Assembly (NCBI GenBank): GCA_014904845.1
Contig: MU119324.1
Coordinates: 1-64,000 of the forward strand
Direction: 5' to 3'
Origin: Acephala macrosclerotiorum
Lineage: Eukaryota; Ascomycota; Leotiomycetes; Helotiales; Mollisiaceae
DNA length: 64,000 bases
This document shows positions 49,470 to 61,358 of the stretch, in pieces. Both the position numbers and the translations under genes were made by a program. How positions within the stretch are numbered: the stretch's first letter is position 1; each line of letters begins with the position of its first letter. The notes under the pieces were generated by a model, which did no database searches, was not told where the DNA came from, and saw only the letters and a program-made list of their open reading frames with translations.

Positions 49470-50661
49470 GGGGGTGTGAAGCTATTGGGCAGTAGAGGGA
49501 GTAGAGGGAGTAGAGGGGCAGAAAAGCGGAGGGCGGAATTCCTTAGCGTATGGCAGAGATTCATCTCCACCCCAATGTCTATTTCGCACACATCTCGACA
49601 TCGATACCTTCATTATTCCGAGCAGCTTTGACATGGTACAGAGGCAGGATCCAGCACACCCTAATGTTCGCATCGTCACACGACACTCCGATAATCGAAC
49701 GTTTATTCTTTTCGGTGATCGCCAGGTCTGCCAACCACCTCTTTTTCTTTGCCCGTAAGCCACTTTTAGCCGCAAAACTTTCTTTTATTCTGCTCACCCG
49801 TTCTTCTCGACCACTTTTAGACTGCAACTGTCACTTTCCGTCAGCCCGCTCTTTCCGACCTTTCGGTGTGAAGGCGCACCTGCAAATACAATGCGATGTG
49901 TCGGAGCTGTGGCCCAGGCCTCCCACTTTCGCTTCTTGCGCGCCAGTTACAACTATAGTGTCGTTCGATATGAAGAGGGAGGGGAAGGCCGCGCTATTCC
50001 AATACATGCTATAGGTCCTATTGAAGCATATTTAAGGTAATTATTCAAAAACAGCACCCTGACGAGACAGTGCAGCCTCGTTCGTCCCATATCGCCTTTA
50101 CTGCATTTGGATGCGATGTGATGAGGCGTGCGGCACGTGGTTGATAAGGCCAATCATATGTGCATTCTCAAGCCCGGTGGCTCTTTCCCATCCACATTTT
50201 GAATCCTTCTCGAGAAAATCTGCAATTGATGCGTTCTTCTCCTAAAACAGCCTATCCAGAAGTCTTGGCATGCTGTGCTCTGTGCCGGCCTCGCAAGATC
50301 CATTGAACCTCTTCACTCATGCTTCGAATTTGGCGTCAGACAACGATGGGCATGTTGGAGGAATTGTCCTTAATATTCGAGTCGGTAGTCACTTTCGATG
50401 ATTTTCATATTATTTCGCAAGATTCGGTTAAGAAGCGGACGGAAAGTGTCTTGGACACTATTGAATGAGGCTTCTTGGCCCCAGAATGAGACAGCCTCGA
50501 CTGATTGTCAGGCTTGAGCTAAGCGAGGCTGAAGGAAGCCATTGCCCACCTTCTGCATCTCTCGAGGTCGTTCTTCCTTCGCTCTCGTTATGATTTGAAC
50601 AGGCAATATACGTGCCAAGCTCAGGCCTGCCATCGATTCAAATTTTCATGCATCTTTCGCC
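49470..50661. other. Intergenic region
   Basis: Short GTAGAGGGA-type tandem repeats (gggagtagagggagtagaggg, about 49,492-49,515) follow the previous gene. The 154-codon open frame at 49550-50014 on + has no recognisable domain and overlaps equally long frames on the other strand, so I do not call it. Confidence 0.6.
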
Positions 50662-52370
50662 ATGACGTCTTACCTAGACTATACGTTCTTCTGGGGGACT
50701 CAGACTCCCACTGGGATGGCCGGAATCTCAACCAATGGCCCCTCAAATGTACCTTTTGCGTGTACCCCGATGTACACTGCGCAGTATTCCACTTTTACTT
50801 GGTATCAACTTGGGAATGGCTGTCCGGTGAATTACTCTTGGAATCCGGCATCGACATGTATCTCCGTTGGTGGAGTTTACAACACCATGACCTGGAGTTG
50901 TACATGGACGACATCACAAATCGCGACTTCGCAGGTCAATGGAGGTACAATTACAGCAAGCGCAGGTCAAGCGGCCACGGCCACGGCACCCGCGGTCTGG
51001 GTCACAGTGGCCAATACGCAGCAGACCACGAGTACAACGACCAGTATTGTCGATCCTGGTGCAAAGACGGTAACGATTACTTCTACCCAAGGGGTTTCAA
51101 AACGAGACGACAAGTTCGCCGGCGCGCTGTTTCCGGCCAATCAATATGGACTCGATCTATCGGATTCTGTTGAGGAATTGAATGCTACATCCGGCGCTTT
51201 GGACCCGCGAGCCGTGTGCGTTTCGGGTGATATCAATTGTGGTGCGAACTGCTGTGAGTCTCAAATCCTAATTGGACTGAAGCGTCTCTCATTCTGACGA
51301 TCCAAGGCCTCAGTGATCAAACCTGCATCTTCGGAGGAAGCTTTCCTTGCTGCAATGGATGGGCATGCGTCCCCTATAATCGAAATGAGCCATTTACTGG
51401 AAACATATATTGGTCTTGGACCGGAGCTACAGCGACTTCGACATCTTGGGTCTTGCAGACTACATATTCGACTGTTAATCTGGCTGGGAGTACCACTACC
51501 ATAACTCCAACGTCGACGACTACGAGCAATGTGGTCCAGACGCAAACTGCGACTACTACGATTACGACGAATGAGCCGACTGTTACTGTTGTTACTATCA
51601 TCACGCCGAATACCCCGATAACTTGTGAGCTCTCGATGCCAAAACATGATTCTTGGCCAAACATCTGACCTCATATAGTTCTCAAGACCGTAAACCCCAT
51701 AACTTCGACTATCACAAGCGGAAGCACAGTAATCACAACCGTCATACCCGGTACTCGTAAGCTCTGCCTACCCCGGCAATCGAAACATCACTAACCTCTT
51801 ATAGAACTTACCACGAGCATCGGCACGACATCGCTCCCCACGCCGACTGGTACATCCAACAATGGTCTCGTCGTTAAAGTAGCAGCCGGAGTAGGGACCC
51901 CCCTCGGCCTATGCCTCATCGGCCTCCTCGTCTTTCTCATCCTCCGCCACAGACGCAAACACCCCAAAACTCCACCACCAAACATCGTAGGTGGTGGTTC
52001 CGAAGCAGTTGAATCTAACATTGGAGGCGGAGGTGGTGGTGCAGCATACTATGTCAATACAGCCAGCATAGCGCAAAAGCCTCAAGCTGCGCCTGTGGTT
52101 GTCGGACATCAGACTAGTCCGAGGATGAGTCCGGATCCGAATTATTACCAGGGAGGACAGGCGGCTTGGGGAGGGCAAGGGGCACAAGGCGCATATGGAC
52201 CACAGAGTCCCGTGAGTAATCATAGTTCGGAGATGTACGTCCCTCCAAATCAAGGTCCGCCGAGGTATGCTTCTCCGCCTGTTTATGGGCAGGGTCCACC
52301 GATGCAGCAGGCGCATTATAATGAAATGACGGGTGGACCAGTGCCTGATAGGTATGAGCTGCATCATTAG
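50662..52370 (+). CDS. Ser/Thr-rich single-pass membrane surface protein
   Basis: Four exons (50662-51253, 51307-51624, 51679-51756, 51805-52370) give 517 aa, with introns of 53, 54 and 48 bp and clear ctgac/ctaac branch sites. The ectodomain (about 1-350) is rich in Thr and Ser and so likely O-glycosylated. It carries a cysteine cluster at about 190-225 (VCVSGDINCGANC, then PCCNGWACVPYN). A membrane segment at about 353-376 (VAAGVGTPLGLCLIGLLVFLI) is followed by the basic stop-transfer RHRRKH. The cytoplasmic tail is rich in Gly, Pro, Gln and Tyr (PNYYQGGQ, PPVYGQGPP). The layout is that of fungal cell-wall stress sensors of the Mid2/WSC type, but no WSC domain is present. No N-terminal signal peptide is visible, so an upstream coding exon may be missing. 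Confidence 0.8.
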
Positions 52371-53704
52371 ATGGTGGGTGATTGGGAAGATTTAATGATG
52401 ATGTTTGTTAATGTTTTATGATGGGTCGGGATTGTATCTTGGTTGTCAAGGAAGCATGCAGAATGAGGGGAACGAATTGTTCAGATTGAACGAGAATGAG
52501 GATTACGATACCCAGATAGGTTCAAACATAAGCTAATGTTTCTTCTGAAGGAGGTCTGCTTAGTGCTTCATTGTCTTTTGTGTACAAACGAAAATTCTCG
52601 TTGAACCTCAGGTGCAATCCGCTAGTTGCTTGTTGCCGTCACTTTCGACAATCTTGGTCAAGAGCAAACGTGAGCTCACTTCGGTTTCGAGTGAAGCTCC
52701 CAACAAGCGCTGGACAAGGTTCTGTTATGAACTTGCTGGAGACAATCTTCCCAGGCTAGACGTTGCCGTGCTTTGTTTTTACGGTCACGTGAAACATGCC
52801 GGTCGCTCTTCTTGCTTGAGAGCTTGGCGCAGACCAAACTGATTAAATTGACAACATTTGGAACTCTCTAGGAAGTACAAGAAGATCAGAATAGCCTTAC
52901 TATCTTGTTATTCCATCAGTCAGTGCGTTTCCGTTGAAGTCTAGCCACACCACTTCCACCCCCTCCCCCCTACTATTCAGCGGAATGCCAGATTAGGAAT
53001 CCCAGCTAGACGACCATTTTTTTGGTTATTCCGGCACGTGAGTGGGCGTCCTCTGTTTTGATTACATTTAATAGAAGGAAAGGCGAGGAGCTGTCAAGAA
53101 AGCGGCGAGCGGCCTGTCGTGTTTGGCAATATATTTCGTTCGTATTAAAGATCGTTCAACTAGCGTCTCGGGAAAATTACATGCGACGTTAGGAATTCTA
53201 CTTTTCTGGCCAAAGTTAGCAATCTAGAATTGAGAAGTAGTCTTCGATGCTTACGAGCTTGTTTCACCCTTATAATAGAGCTCCCTTTGGTCATCTCATT
53301 GCGTGATTTCAACTTAAAAAGGAATGCTAGACACAGATATAATAAGATTAATGTAGAATAGATCTTAATAGCATATTTGTTTTGAACGAATCAATAAGAG
53401 CCACGTGCGAATTGATTACATAAGATCTACCTCGACTCTGATCTCAAAAGTGCTTCACAAAGCTTAACATAAATCCTATTCTAAGTATAGGATTCAGGAA
53501 ATAGACTAAGAGATTGTAAGTATTCCTTTTCTCGGTGGTTGTAATAATTATTAGAAACACCGCTCATTTGACAGCGCACAAGAGCCTCTACGTTCCGAAG
53601 AAAGAGAGCTATCCCCGAATCCGGAATCCCAAATTAAACGTGCCGTCGTGATTCGCAAACTGGTGGGAAGCCTGGCTACCGCATAGTCAACCAAAATCGG
53701 CGCC
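52371..53704. other. Intergenic region, 1.3 kb
   Basis: No gene with protein-like features. It contains CACGTG boxes at about 53,035 (gcacgtgag) and 53,401. Around 53,330-53,540 the DNA becomes moderately AT-rich without clear repeat structure. Confidence 0.55.
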
Positions 53705-55288
53705 ATGCTTAGCAGAAACATCATTGCATCCTTCGGCTTCATCTGTTCCTATTTGAAGGCTACCGCCAACAGTCATGTAATCCATCTCCATCACCACGCG
53801 CAGACCGAGTTACTCGAAAGAGGAGAAGTATGCACGTTTGACGTCAACCCTGATTTTTACGGCCTTGGGATCCGGCTGGGCATATATTTGCAGTGGTTAA
53901 CCTCCTGCATTGTGCTGTGTGTGTGGTGGAAGTCCTACAAAGGAGAAGACCTAAAGAAGAAAAAGGAGAGTGAACAGGAAGTTTCCTATTCTATCGCTGC
54001 CGGCTTAATTTTTCTGCTTTCTGTTTTCATAGCTTTGGTGATATCTACTTCTCAGAATTCAATCCACCTGGCCGAGTTTGCTATTTTGCTGTACATTTGT
54101 CTCGGCTCGTTAAGTTCGCTATTGTTGTTAGCCTATGCTCTTATGTTGGAGGAGCTCCACTTTGGAGTTATGCGGCACGTTTTCCACACTCTACTCGTCA
54201 CAGCAATATCAAGTTTCAACCTGTGGTTCTGGTTCAAAGGCGCTGACTCGATGAGCAATAAGGACTGTGATGTATTTCTTTTCTTGTTCGTCAAGGTCAA
54301 CATTTTGGGTCCTGCTCGGTTTTGGTTCAAAGTCCAATCTATATTAGTCTTTCTTTATTCATTGTTTATGTTTGGTCTTGCTGGTTATTATTTTATTCGG
54401 AAGTACAAGGACATCAGTGGGAATGGGTTTGTGGCATATTTATTGGACCCGGAATCTTCGTCCGCTCCTGGCCAGTCCAACAATACATCACCCTCAGATT
54501 ACTCTCCCCCTAATGGGCCCTGGACAGCTCAACAAATTTCCACAAAGCAGAATCCAATGGCTCCAATGCGAGGCACAAACCAACTTCGTGCTGCTGCGAG
54601 CGGGGAGGTACACGTCACTATTGCGCGAAATGCTGTTAAACTGGCCGCAGATGGCGTCATTGAATGTGCGAAGAAGATGCCTCAGGTAGGCAAGGTCGAG
54701 GGTTTGTCAGAGGCTGTTGGAGAGGCTGAAAGCAGCCTCTCTGAGGTCTGGCGCCACATCTTGTCCGCGGCAAACACAATCGAAGATCCTACCCAGGACA
54801 TAGAGGGTGAATTGAAGAGCCTTGAAATAGCTCTTGAGACCGCGTTGGCTGCATTCTACAACATGAAAGAAGTAGTAGACACACTTGACGGGCCGAAGCC
54901 ACAGACGGATCTGGATAGAAACCTTCCTGGCACGCTCAATCACTGCCAGAGAATGGAAGACATACTCATTGGAGCGAAACAGAAATTCCATAGAGACATG
55001 AACTTGGCCATTAGGATAAAGAATAGCGCTAGATATATGTGAGTAATCCGTCGTGAAATGCGCTGATAGGAACGTTTTCTAATATGTGTAAACAGTATCT
55101 ATATCATGATATTGGTTACGGTTGGGAACCTCTGGTGGTCTGTCATTGCTATTGAGCTCACCTTAGTCTGGAACTCAATATCTGGGGTAAATGTGATTCG
55201 ATCGACCGGCCAGTGGATTCCATTTCTAGCTAGCATTGGTGGACTTGCAAGGATCATCTTCGTCGTTCTTAAAAAGCTTGTTGCATAA
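53705..55288 (+). CDS. Multi-span membrane protein of unknown function
   Basis: Two exons (53705-55038 and 55096-55288, intron 57 bp with GTGAGT) give 508 aa. Without splicing the frame ends just after the donor and loses the last two hydrophobic stretches. The lumenal N terminus has CTFDVNPDFYGLGIRLGIYL, a block I associate with a widespread uncharacterised fungal membrane family. Probable membrane segments lie at 55-75, 96-114, 124-147, 159-177, 188-203 and 210-230. A soluble region (about 240-440) contains a Pro/Ser-rich linker and a helical segment (EGELKSLEIALETALAAFYN). Two more segments lie at about 447-470 and 486-506. The helical soluble region lodged between membrane domains is unusual. 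No enzyme motif is seen. Confidence 0.82.
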
Positions 55289-56070
55289 GGGATGGAGCTA
55301 TTTGTGCTTGGACGGTGCATAATTTCATAAAGCAGGGGATCGAGGGTGAGGATGAGGAAGAGGAAATACCATCGAAAAAATTCGGACCTTTGATAAAGTT
55401 GAATGATGAAATTGTTCTATCTGATCCAGTTTGAATACTCAAGGGAGTTTTATGAATAGCATAGTATCGCTAGCTAATCCTCACAGATGAATGGAATACT
55501 ATGTAGTATTCAATGCACATAAAGTTCAGGTCGCCCTAGCAGACTCTCAGAGCACGAACATGGGTCTACAATTGACGGCGTAATTGGCTGAATTGCAGAA
55601 GTCAAGAGCAAAAGGAAGTAAAGAAAAGGAAGGACATTAAATAGCTTTTGCACAATGCTTCTACACCCGACTAAGATATGATATTTTGGCGGTATATTAA
55701 TATTTAATATCCAACTAACACAGGCTCGGACCGCCCATTGTAGAATCCTAGCCACAGACTCTTCAAGATCAGACGAAAGTTGATTAATATTGTCAGAAGC
55801 TACAAAAGACAGAAATAGATTCTGTAGTTCCAAGGAGAGGGCAATCACCGTGTTTGAATTTCAGTTACCAAGCCACTGCAAGCTTAGTGACCCTTCACTA
55901 TGCAAGCGACTTCGGTGTGTTTTGCTAGAGCAATATACTTGGACGGATTTGGTGTGATTTAGATCAAAACTGGGACGGCCAAGCAAAGGAATTGACTTCA
56001 TATAGTTTGGCGTGCACGCTCGATTCTATCTTATTGTCAGGAATACTAGTGAAAATATTTAGGAAGATAC
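55289..56070. other. Intergenic region between convergent genes
   Basis: Holds the 3' ends of the membrane-protein gene (+) and the DUF7580-like gene (-). A 112-codon frame on - (55510-55848) has a hydrophobic stretch but no family features; it may be noise or part of a decayed gene. Confidence 0.55.
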
Positions 56071-57609
56071 CTACGGAGTGTAGACATTTCTATGAAAGAA
56101 GGCTAGACGATCCAAGATCAGGGCTTCTCCTGCTTGGGCATCGTCGAGGTCTGCCTGATCCGAGGGCAAATTGAACCTCTGTTGCAAACAAGAGCCAGCA
56201 GCCTCAGCATAGGCAGATCCCATGCGCGCAGCAACTTGATGAGTCATTTTGAAGAGAGACGTGTGCTCCATGTCACTGACAAGTTCATCAAGATTCAGGG
56301 GAATTTCAAGAGCTATTTCTATAAGAAGGACCCCTACCCGGAAGACTTGGGAGGCGATCGAGTCCATTCCAGATAGAACATGTGGCCTCGGACTCTCGTC
56401 AAGTATGTCCGACGTTGTAACAAGTAGATAAAGATCGCTTATATCAGTGGTCGTTACTTGCAGAAGGTTTGAGCTACTGATATCTGATAACCAGGGTGTT
56501 CCTAGAAGATGCAGAGCGCACTTGACCACCTTGAAAGCCAAGTCAAATCGAGCACCTAACAAAAGGTGGCCAGAATCATAGAATGGTTTGTACCGGACTT
56601 CATTGAAGAATTGCCAGAGACTTCCAAGTGGTGCCGTTAGAACAAGATCTGTTGGAGGTTTGCTGATGTAAAAATAGCTAGGCCTATGGCTTTCGGAGCT
56701 CTGGACACTAAAAGTTCGGACTAGTTGCGATTTATAAATCGTGTCGGTGTGAGGGTTGGGGAAAGAGAGTACTTCGTCAATAGAATGTATTGGACGTATC
56801 TCGGCAGTTGATTTTGAGCAATGATCCAAATCATTTCCTTCCAAGCTTTCTATCACAAAATTGGTCGAAGGCGTCTTGGACTCAGGCTGTCCGCAAGAAA
56901 GGTGGTACCGCAGCTTTTCCTGGCGCTGGCCCAATTTGGCATCAGATTTCGGAAGTAATGAATCCTCTTGGCCCTCGAAAAGGTCTATATGTAGGTATAT
57001 GCTGCTAGAGGAAGAATGGTGACAGCACCAATACAACGCCTGTGAGTGGGTCATTGTCCCCACGATATTTTTCAAGCCGACGAGAGTGCTCTCGCTTTGG
57101 GGGATCGTCTCCTGGTGGATTGGATGCCTGGCTTGGAAGTGCGTTTGAGAAATCGCACTGAGACGGTCGACCGCATTACCCAACACGATGGTATGATGAT
57201 ACAGCTCTGCCAACCGCATAGAACCTCTTTGGTGCGTTTTTCGACCACGAACCATTCGTTTCCATGGAATGAGTGTTTTCCCCTCTTTTATTCCTTCAGA
57301 CTGGAGCGTGATATAACCTAGTATCCGCCGCGCAGAGCTCTCGATTTCCATCAAGCACATGTGTATTTCGTCCTGGCCTGCCTCCCCCCACAGAGACTCA
57401 TAAAGTGAGGGTCGTGTCCCTTCACCGACATTCCAGAATTTGCTCCAAACCTCTATTTCCATTTCGGATGTTTTAAGCCGTATGGGTATATCGTGCTCTC
57501 TATTCGTCGAGTGGTCGTCGATCGAGGGGTTTCGAACGTGTTCTGCGAGGAGTCGGCGAGCTTCGAGGAGATCTCTTGATATACGGTTGACGATTGAGAC
57601 AGGGTCCAT
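56071..57609 (-). CDS. HeLo-like / DUF7580-like protein
   Basis: Single exon, 512 aa. The ATG lies in a strong context (ccATGG). Residues 1-110 are helical (MDPVSIVNRISRDLLEARRL, then EVWSKFWNVGEG and LMEIESSARRIL) and resemble the N-terminal HeLo-like domains of fungal prion/incompatibility proteins. The middle is variable and Ser-rich. The C-terminal part (about 345-512) fits the DUF7580 pattern: ARFDLAFKVVKCALHLLGTPWL (353-374), then a hydrophobic block FRVGVLLIEIALEIPL (423-438), a region that looks like a degenerate kinase C-lobe. No ATP-binding or catalytic residues remain. Such proteins occur with NLR-like and kinase genes in ascomycetes. It is divergently paired with a kinase gene 331 bp away. 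Function as a cell-death or signalling component is inference. Confidence 0.7.
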   Translation of the reverse strand: MDPVSIVNRISRDLLEARRLLAEHVRNPSIDDHSTNREHDIPIRLKTSEMEIEVWSKFWNVGEGTRPSLYESLWGEAGQDEIHMCLMEIESSARRILGYITLQSEGIKEGKTLIPWKRMVRGRKTHQRGSMRLAELYHHTIVLGNAVDRLSAISQTHFQARHPIHQETIPQSESTLVGLKNIVGTMTHSQALYWCCHHSSSSSIYLHIDLFEGQEDSLLPKSDAKLGQRQEKLRYHLSCGQPESKTPSTNFVIESLEGNDLDHCSKSTAEIRPIHSIDEVLSFPNPHTDTIYKSQLVRTFSVQSSESHRPSYFYISKPPTDLVLTAPLGSLWQFFNEVRYKPFYDSGHLLLGARFDLAFKVVKCALHLLGTPWLSDISSSNLLQVTTTDISDLYLLVTTSDILDESPRPHVLSGMDSIASQVFRVGVLLIEIALEIPLNLDELVSDMEHTSLFKMTHQVAARMGSAYAEAAGSCLQQRFNLPSDQADLDDAQAGEALILDRLAFFHRNVYTP

Positions 57610-57940
57610 GGTGGCAAGGGTTTCGTGTATGTGTTGAGATATTCAGAGCTTGAAAGACCATTTCAGGACTCGAAAGCTGCTCAAGTCATCGAGGTGAACC
57701 TCGCGACTAGTTGAGGCGACGCCACGTTGAGCAGCCTTGCCCCGCGAGGAGTTTTAGTGGGCTGTTCTCATTGGTGGCAGAATGACTAAGCGATGTGAAG
57801 CAATCCACCACCAGTGCGGGGAAGATAATTGCCCACGTGGGAGCGGAGACGACTCCTCTCGTCGTTAGTAGAAGCAAGTGACGGTAGCACCAAATGTTGT
57901 CCAAACCCACATCGGCCATATCTATACGCGTTACCACGAA
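57610..57940. promoter_or_regulatory. Shared divergent promoter region
   Basis: 331 bp separate the start codons of the HeLo/DUF7580-like gene (-) and the kinase gene (+), so both must draw control elements from here. It contains cccacgtggg at 57834, a palindromic CACGTG box, and inverted ctcgcgac/cctcgcg words. The open frame of the kinase extends back to 57878 only with a GTG start. Confidence 0.5.
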
Positions 57941-59833
57941 ATGGGAAATCCGCTGACGGATATGATCGAGCGCTTCGACGAGCTATATCGCGGCTATGAG
58001 GATGTCATTGATGAAAGCACCACGGGTGGCTCTAGTTTCTTGTCAACTAATGTGGCCGGAGGATTGAAGTACGTGAAAGAAGATGTCGTAAAGCTCCTTA
58101 AAACCAAGACTCTGGATGGGACCGAAGGGATTACCGATCAAACCTTTTTAACCTTGAGAACTCAAATACAAACACTTGGGAAGGAGCTCTCTAAGCCTAA
58201 AAAACAGTAAGCAAAGCCCATATTTATTGATAGTACCATAGTTAAGAACATCCTCAGAGGCCTCGAGGAGGAATCTCTCCTTAGGATCATTGACGATATC
58301 TACCTAAAATTTTCCAGCCTTAACGACGCACTGGTAGCAGCAGAAGCTGCAAAACGCAACCGTGCTTACAGAGCGGCAGTATCCGGGTTCATTGCGAGAG
58401 ATATCAACCGAACAGACACCGAACGCGACGATCTAAAAGCCGAATTTGAGACGGAATTAGGCAGTCTTCCACGTGAAGCGGGCCCACCTACAATAGGATC
58501 CCTCGGATTCTTGAAGGAGAAGCTGGAGTTGCCAGACTTAGCTAGTCTAATCAATGCCGATCACAGAGTCTATGGCAAATTAGACGGAGTACGAATTAAA
58601 GATCACAACATTGATCGTGCAAACTTGATCCTCGAGGCGTTCTCATCGGCCTGGGAGTCTGTGTGGTCAGAGGGTCTTGCAAACGAAACCTCGAATTTTC
58701 TCAAAAATTCGGCGAAGATCTGCATTGTTTTAATTGTTATCAAGAGGTGGGAAATCATCGACTGTTTTGCGCACCCAAAGCTCATCGGCAGGTCTCTACC
58801 CTTTTCCAAGGATGATCTCAAGTTCATGGTACCTCGTGACAAAGACAATTTTTCCATTGCACAATATATAGTAGCAAAACGCGAATGGAAAGATAGACAG
58901 CATATCCAAATCGATGACTTCGAACCGCTCCCATTTGAATTGAAGAGGTGTGGTGGTGGAGGATACAGCACGGTGTACAAAGCGTTCGATGTTTTTAGGA
59001 ACGAGAAGTATGTGGTGAAGGAGCCAAAAAACGACAAAAAAGCAGCAGATCAATTGAAGAATGAGCGAAGATTACTCGAGAAACTAGGATGGCATGAGCA
59101 CATAGTACAATACGCCAAAAGTTACGAACGAGGTGGTACGCACGGGCTCCTCCTGACACCTGAGGCAACTGGAGACCTTTCGGAACTTCTCAGCAAATCT
59201 AGTCAAGACCTCGATTTTCTGCTAAAGGCCTTTGGCTGCCTAAGCCTCGCTCTGCTCTGGATACACGAAAGAAGGGTCCGTCACAAGGATATCAAGCCCA
59301 ATAATATCCTTTACATAAAGAACAAAGACCCTAGCCAAGAGGATAGATTCCTATGGGCGGACTTTGGCAATGCCCTCGAGTTTGGTGCTGAATCGAAAAC
59401 CACCACACCCTTCTTTCATCGCGTCCGCGATCCAGATTATGCAGCCCCCGAAGTTTTGGCTCTGTTTTTCTGGCCATGGCGTGGAAGGAGCTCAGATGTC
59501 TTTTCTCTGGGCTGTGTCTTCATTGATATTCTCCATGTATTCATCAACGAAACCTCGAGCGACTCTATGTTCAGACAGCCTCGAAGCACAAACCCCCGGG
59601 TTCCCTACTCCGACAACGTCAAGAGGATTCGGACCTCGATCGATCGTCATAAGGCCGGTCAAATTCAAGATCGCATCTTCCTATTACTCGAACTGAGTCG
59701 AAAGATGATACAGAAAAATCAGTTGAAGCGCCCAAAGATGAAGGACGTAGTGGAGAAGTTGAGAGACGGGAAAGGAGGTCAGGCGTACTTTTGCGATCTG
59801 TGTTTTAAGAAAGCACAGAACTTATCGTCGTAA
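57941..59833 (+). CDS. Protein kinase with helical N-terminal module
   Basis: Two exons (57941-58206, 58258-59833; intron 51 bp, GTAAGC...CAG) give 613 aa from the first ATG in frame; a TAG lies upstream at 57869. Residues 1-170 are helical (FDELYRGYEDVIDES, then LNDALVAAEAAKRNRAYRAA). Residues about 260-315 hold GRSLPFSKDDLKFM and the pre-kinase linker found in many fungal kinases. The catalytic domain has the loop CGGGGYSTVYKAF (about 320-331), K343 in YVVKEPK, E358, RHKDIKPNNIL (430-440), WADFGNA (455-461) and YAAPEVL (483-489). The HRD motif is HKD, a frequent form in such fungal kinases, and the catalytic Asp, Lys and Asn are kept, so activity is likely. A CxxC pair (CDLC) lies near the C terminus. 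Partnership with the divergent HeLo/DUF7580-like gene is inferred from position. Confidence 0.88.
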
Positions 59834-61358
59834 ACTTACGAGTCATAAGATACCGTATCCCGTCGAGGCTATCTACCGGGTACTCTGATACGAAACATAA
59901 TCAGAAGGGTAGTCGCCTGACGCAGTTTGCAGGCTCGGGTTTCAATGTCATGCACAGAGAAGGAATAAGCATCCGAAATGGACCTGAAATCTGACGTAAG
60001 GTTTAAATGCCCACTTTGGGAGAGCTGATCATGGCAAACAAAAGAGGTCAGAAGACGGTGACCTGCCCGCCAGAAAGGGGCCGCGGATTTGAATGGAACT
60101 GTTGAAGTCTCTTGTCAGCCCAGCTGTAAAAAGTCTTCAATACACTAATGAGGTCGCTGTAGCCTCGCCGTCCATGACCACCTGCGCATTTGTAAACAGC
60201 GGGGCGCCCGACAATCTCGATTACTTCCGCCACCCGCGTGGGATGTCTGCCCTACGAGGTGTTTCCTAATTATCCGATTGCGTTCTTCTCAGTCTTGTTC
60301 ATATTAATTATTCTCTTTTTCTCTGAAAGGTATGCATGTATATGGCAACTTCTTGCGGTTCGTAAATGCAGAAGGTTGGACAGTTCCCCACATTTTTGAG
60401 CTTCTCCGCAGCGGCCAGCTGAGCTGAACTCCTTCACTCGCATTGGGTTGAGAGTATATATCCAGAACCATTAATTTCCTGTTGTTCTCCTTGATAGCAT
60501 ACCCATCCTTCTCTGCAAGGGCATGAGGGTGCAAACATATCCCGACACAGCATACAACCTCATCTTCAGCGGTGGGTGTTGTCGAATCCATATCCGGCAC
60601 CTCATTCACGTTGAACCACAATACCAACACAACTAAACTCCAGGTACACGTAAGTTCGGTTTCACTCCTTGCGATACAACTTTGTTTTCAGACAGAATTT
60701 AACAAGAACATCAGCATCCAAACCACCAAACAAGACTAAGCCCTACATATAGACTCTTTTACCTGTCTGTCTGATCGTCAAAGGCGTCTTTGAGAGGAAT
60801 CATCAGAAAATATTTGCTCTCAGACATGCGCAGCGTTCGGAGAGGCAAGGAGTAGAGGCAGCTCGCGTCTGCCTGCTGGATTATATCCGTATCATTCTCG
60901 ACGAGCGCTACGACATAAGTGGGTTGAGGGCCGAAGCCGACCTGCTAAAATGCAAGGTAGACAGGACACCATTACCTATGTTATCAATTTACCGGGGGTA
61001 TGATTCTAATGGGGGCACAGATAGCACCAGAAACCCAAGCTAAGGGACAAATTTCCTAGAAATGGAAGAGCGCCCATACAGCCAGAACTGTGGTATACAC
61101 CACCCTTTTCAGGCACGATATTCTGGGCGATAGCTCCACTCGTTATTAAATAGAGACATTCTAGAAAATTATCATTGACGTGGTCCTCATCTAAGAGCAG
61201 ACACCCTAAGGGGAGCTTGAGGTTCTAGTTGATGTACTACAATAAGTGAGACATCTACCAACAGAGTAGTCATTCGTGATCTTCTTCCCGAATATACTCT
61301 AGTTAGTTGTCCCAGAGAATTGTTTGTCAACTAGGTCACTGGCAAAGACAACAATAAG
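59834..61358. other. Intergenic region with one doubtful minus-strand frame
   Basis: Mostly without coding signal. A minus-strand frame at 60304-60588 (ATG at 60586-60588, 94 codons: MDSTTPTAEDEVVCCVGICL..., then KLMVLDIYSQPN) has fairly protein-like content but no recognised domain or splice support. The DNA from about 61,000 is rich in stops in all frames and looks like worn transposon or gene sequence. Confidence 0.45.

Noticed and set aside
49550..50014. 154-codon open frame downstream of the small acidic protein gene
   Set aside because: No family features, unnatural residue content, and frames of similar size on the opposite strand.
50595..51173. 192-codon frame overlapping the surface protein gene
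   Set aside because: Shadow of the real gene in another frame; the +50662 frame has consistent splice sites and a membrane segment.
55510..55848. 112-codon minus-strand frame with a hydrophobic stretch
   Set aside because: Lies between convergent genes, has no recognisable domain and no clear leader; not called.
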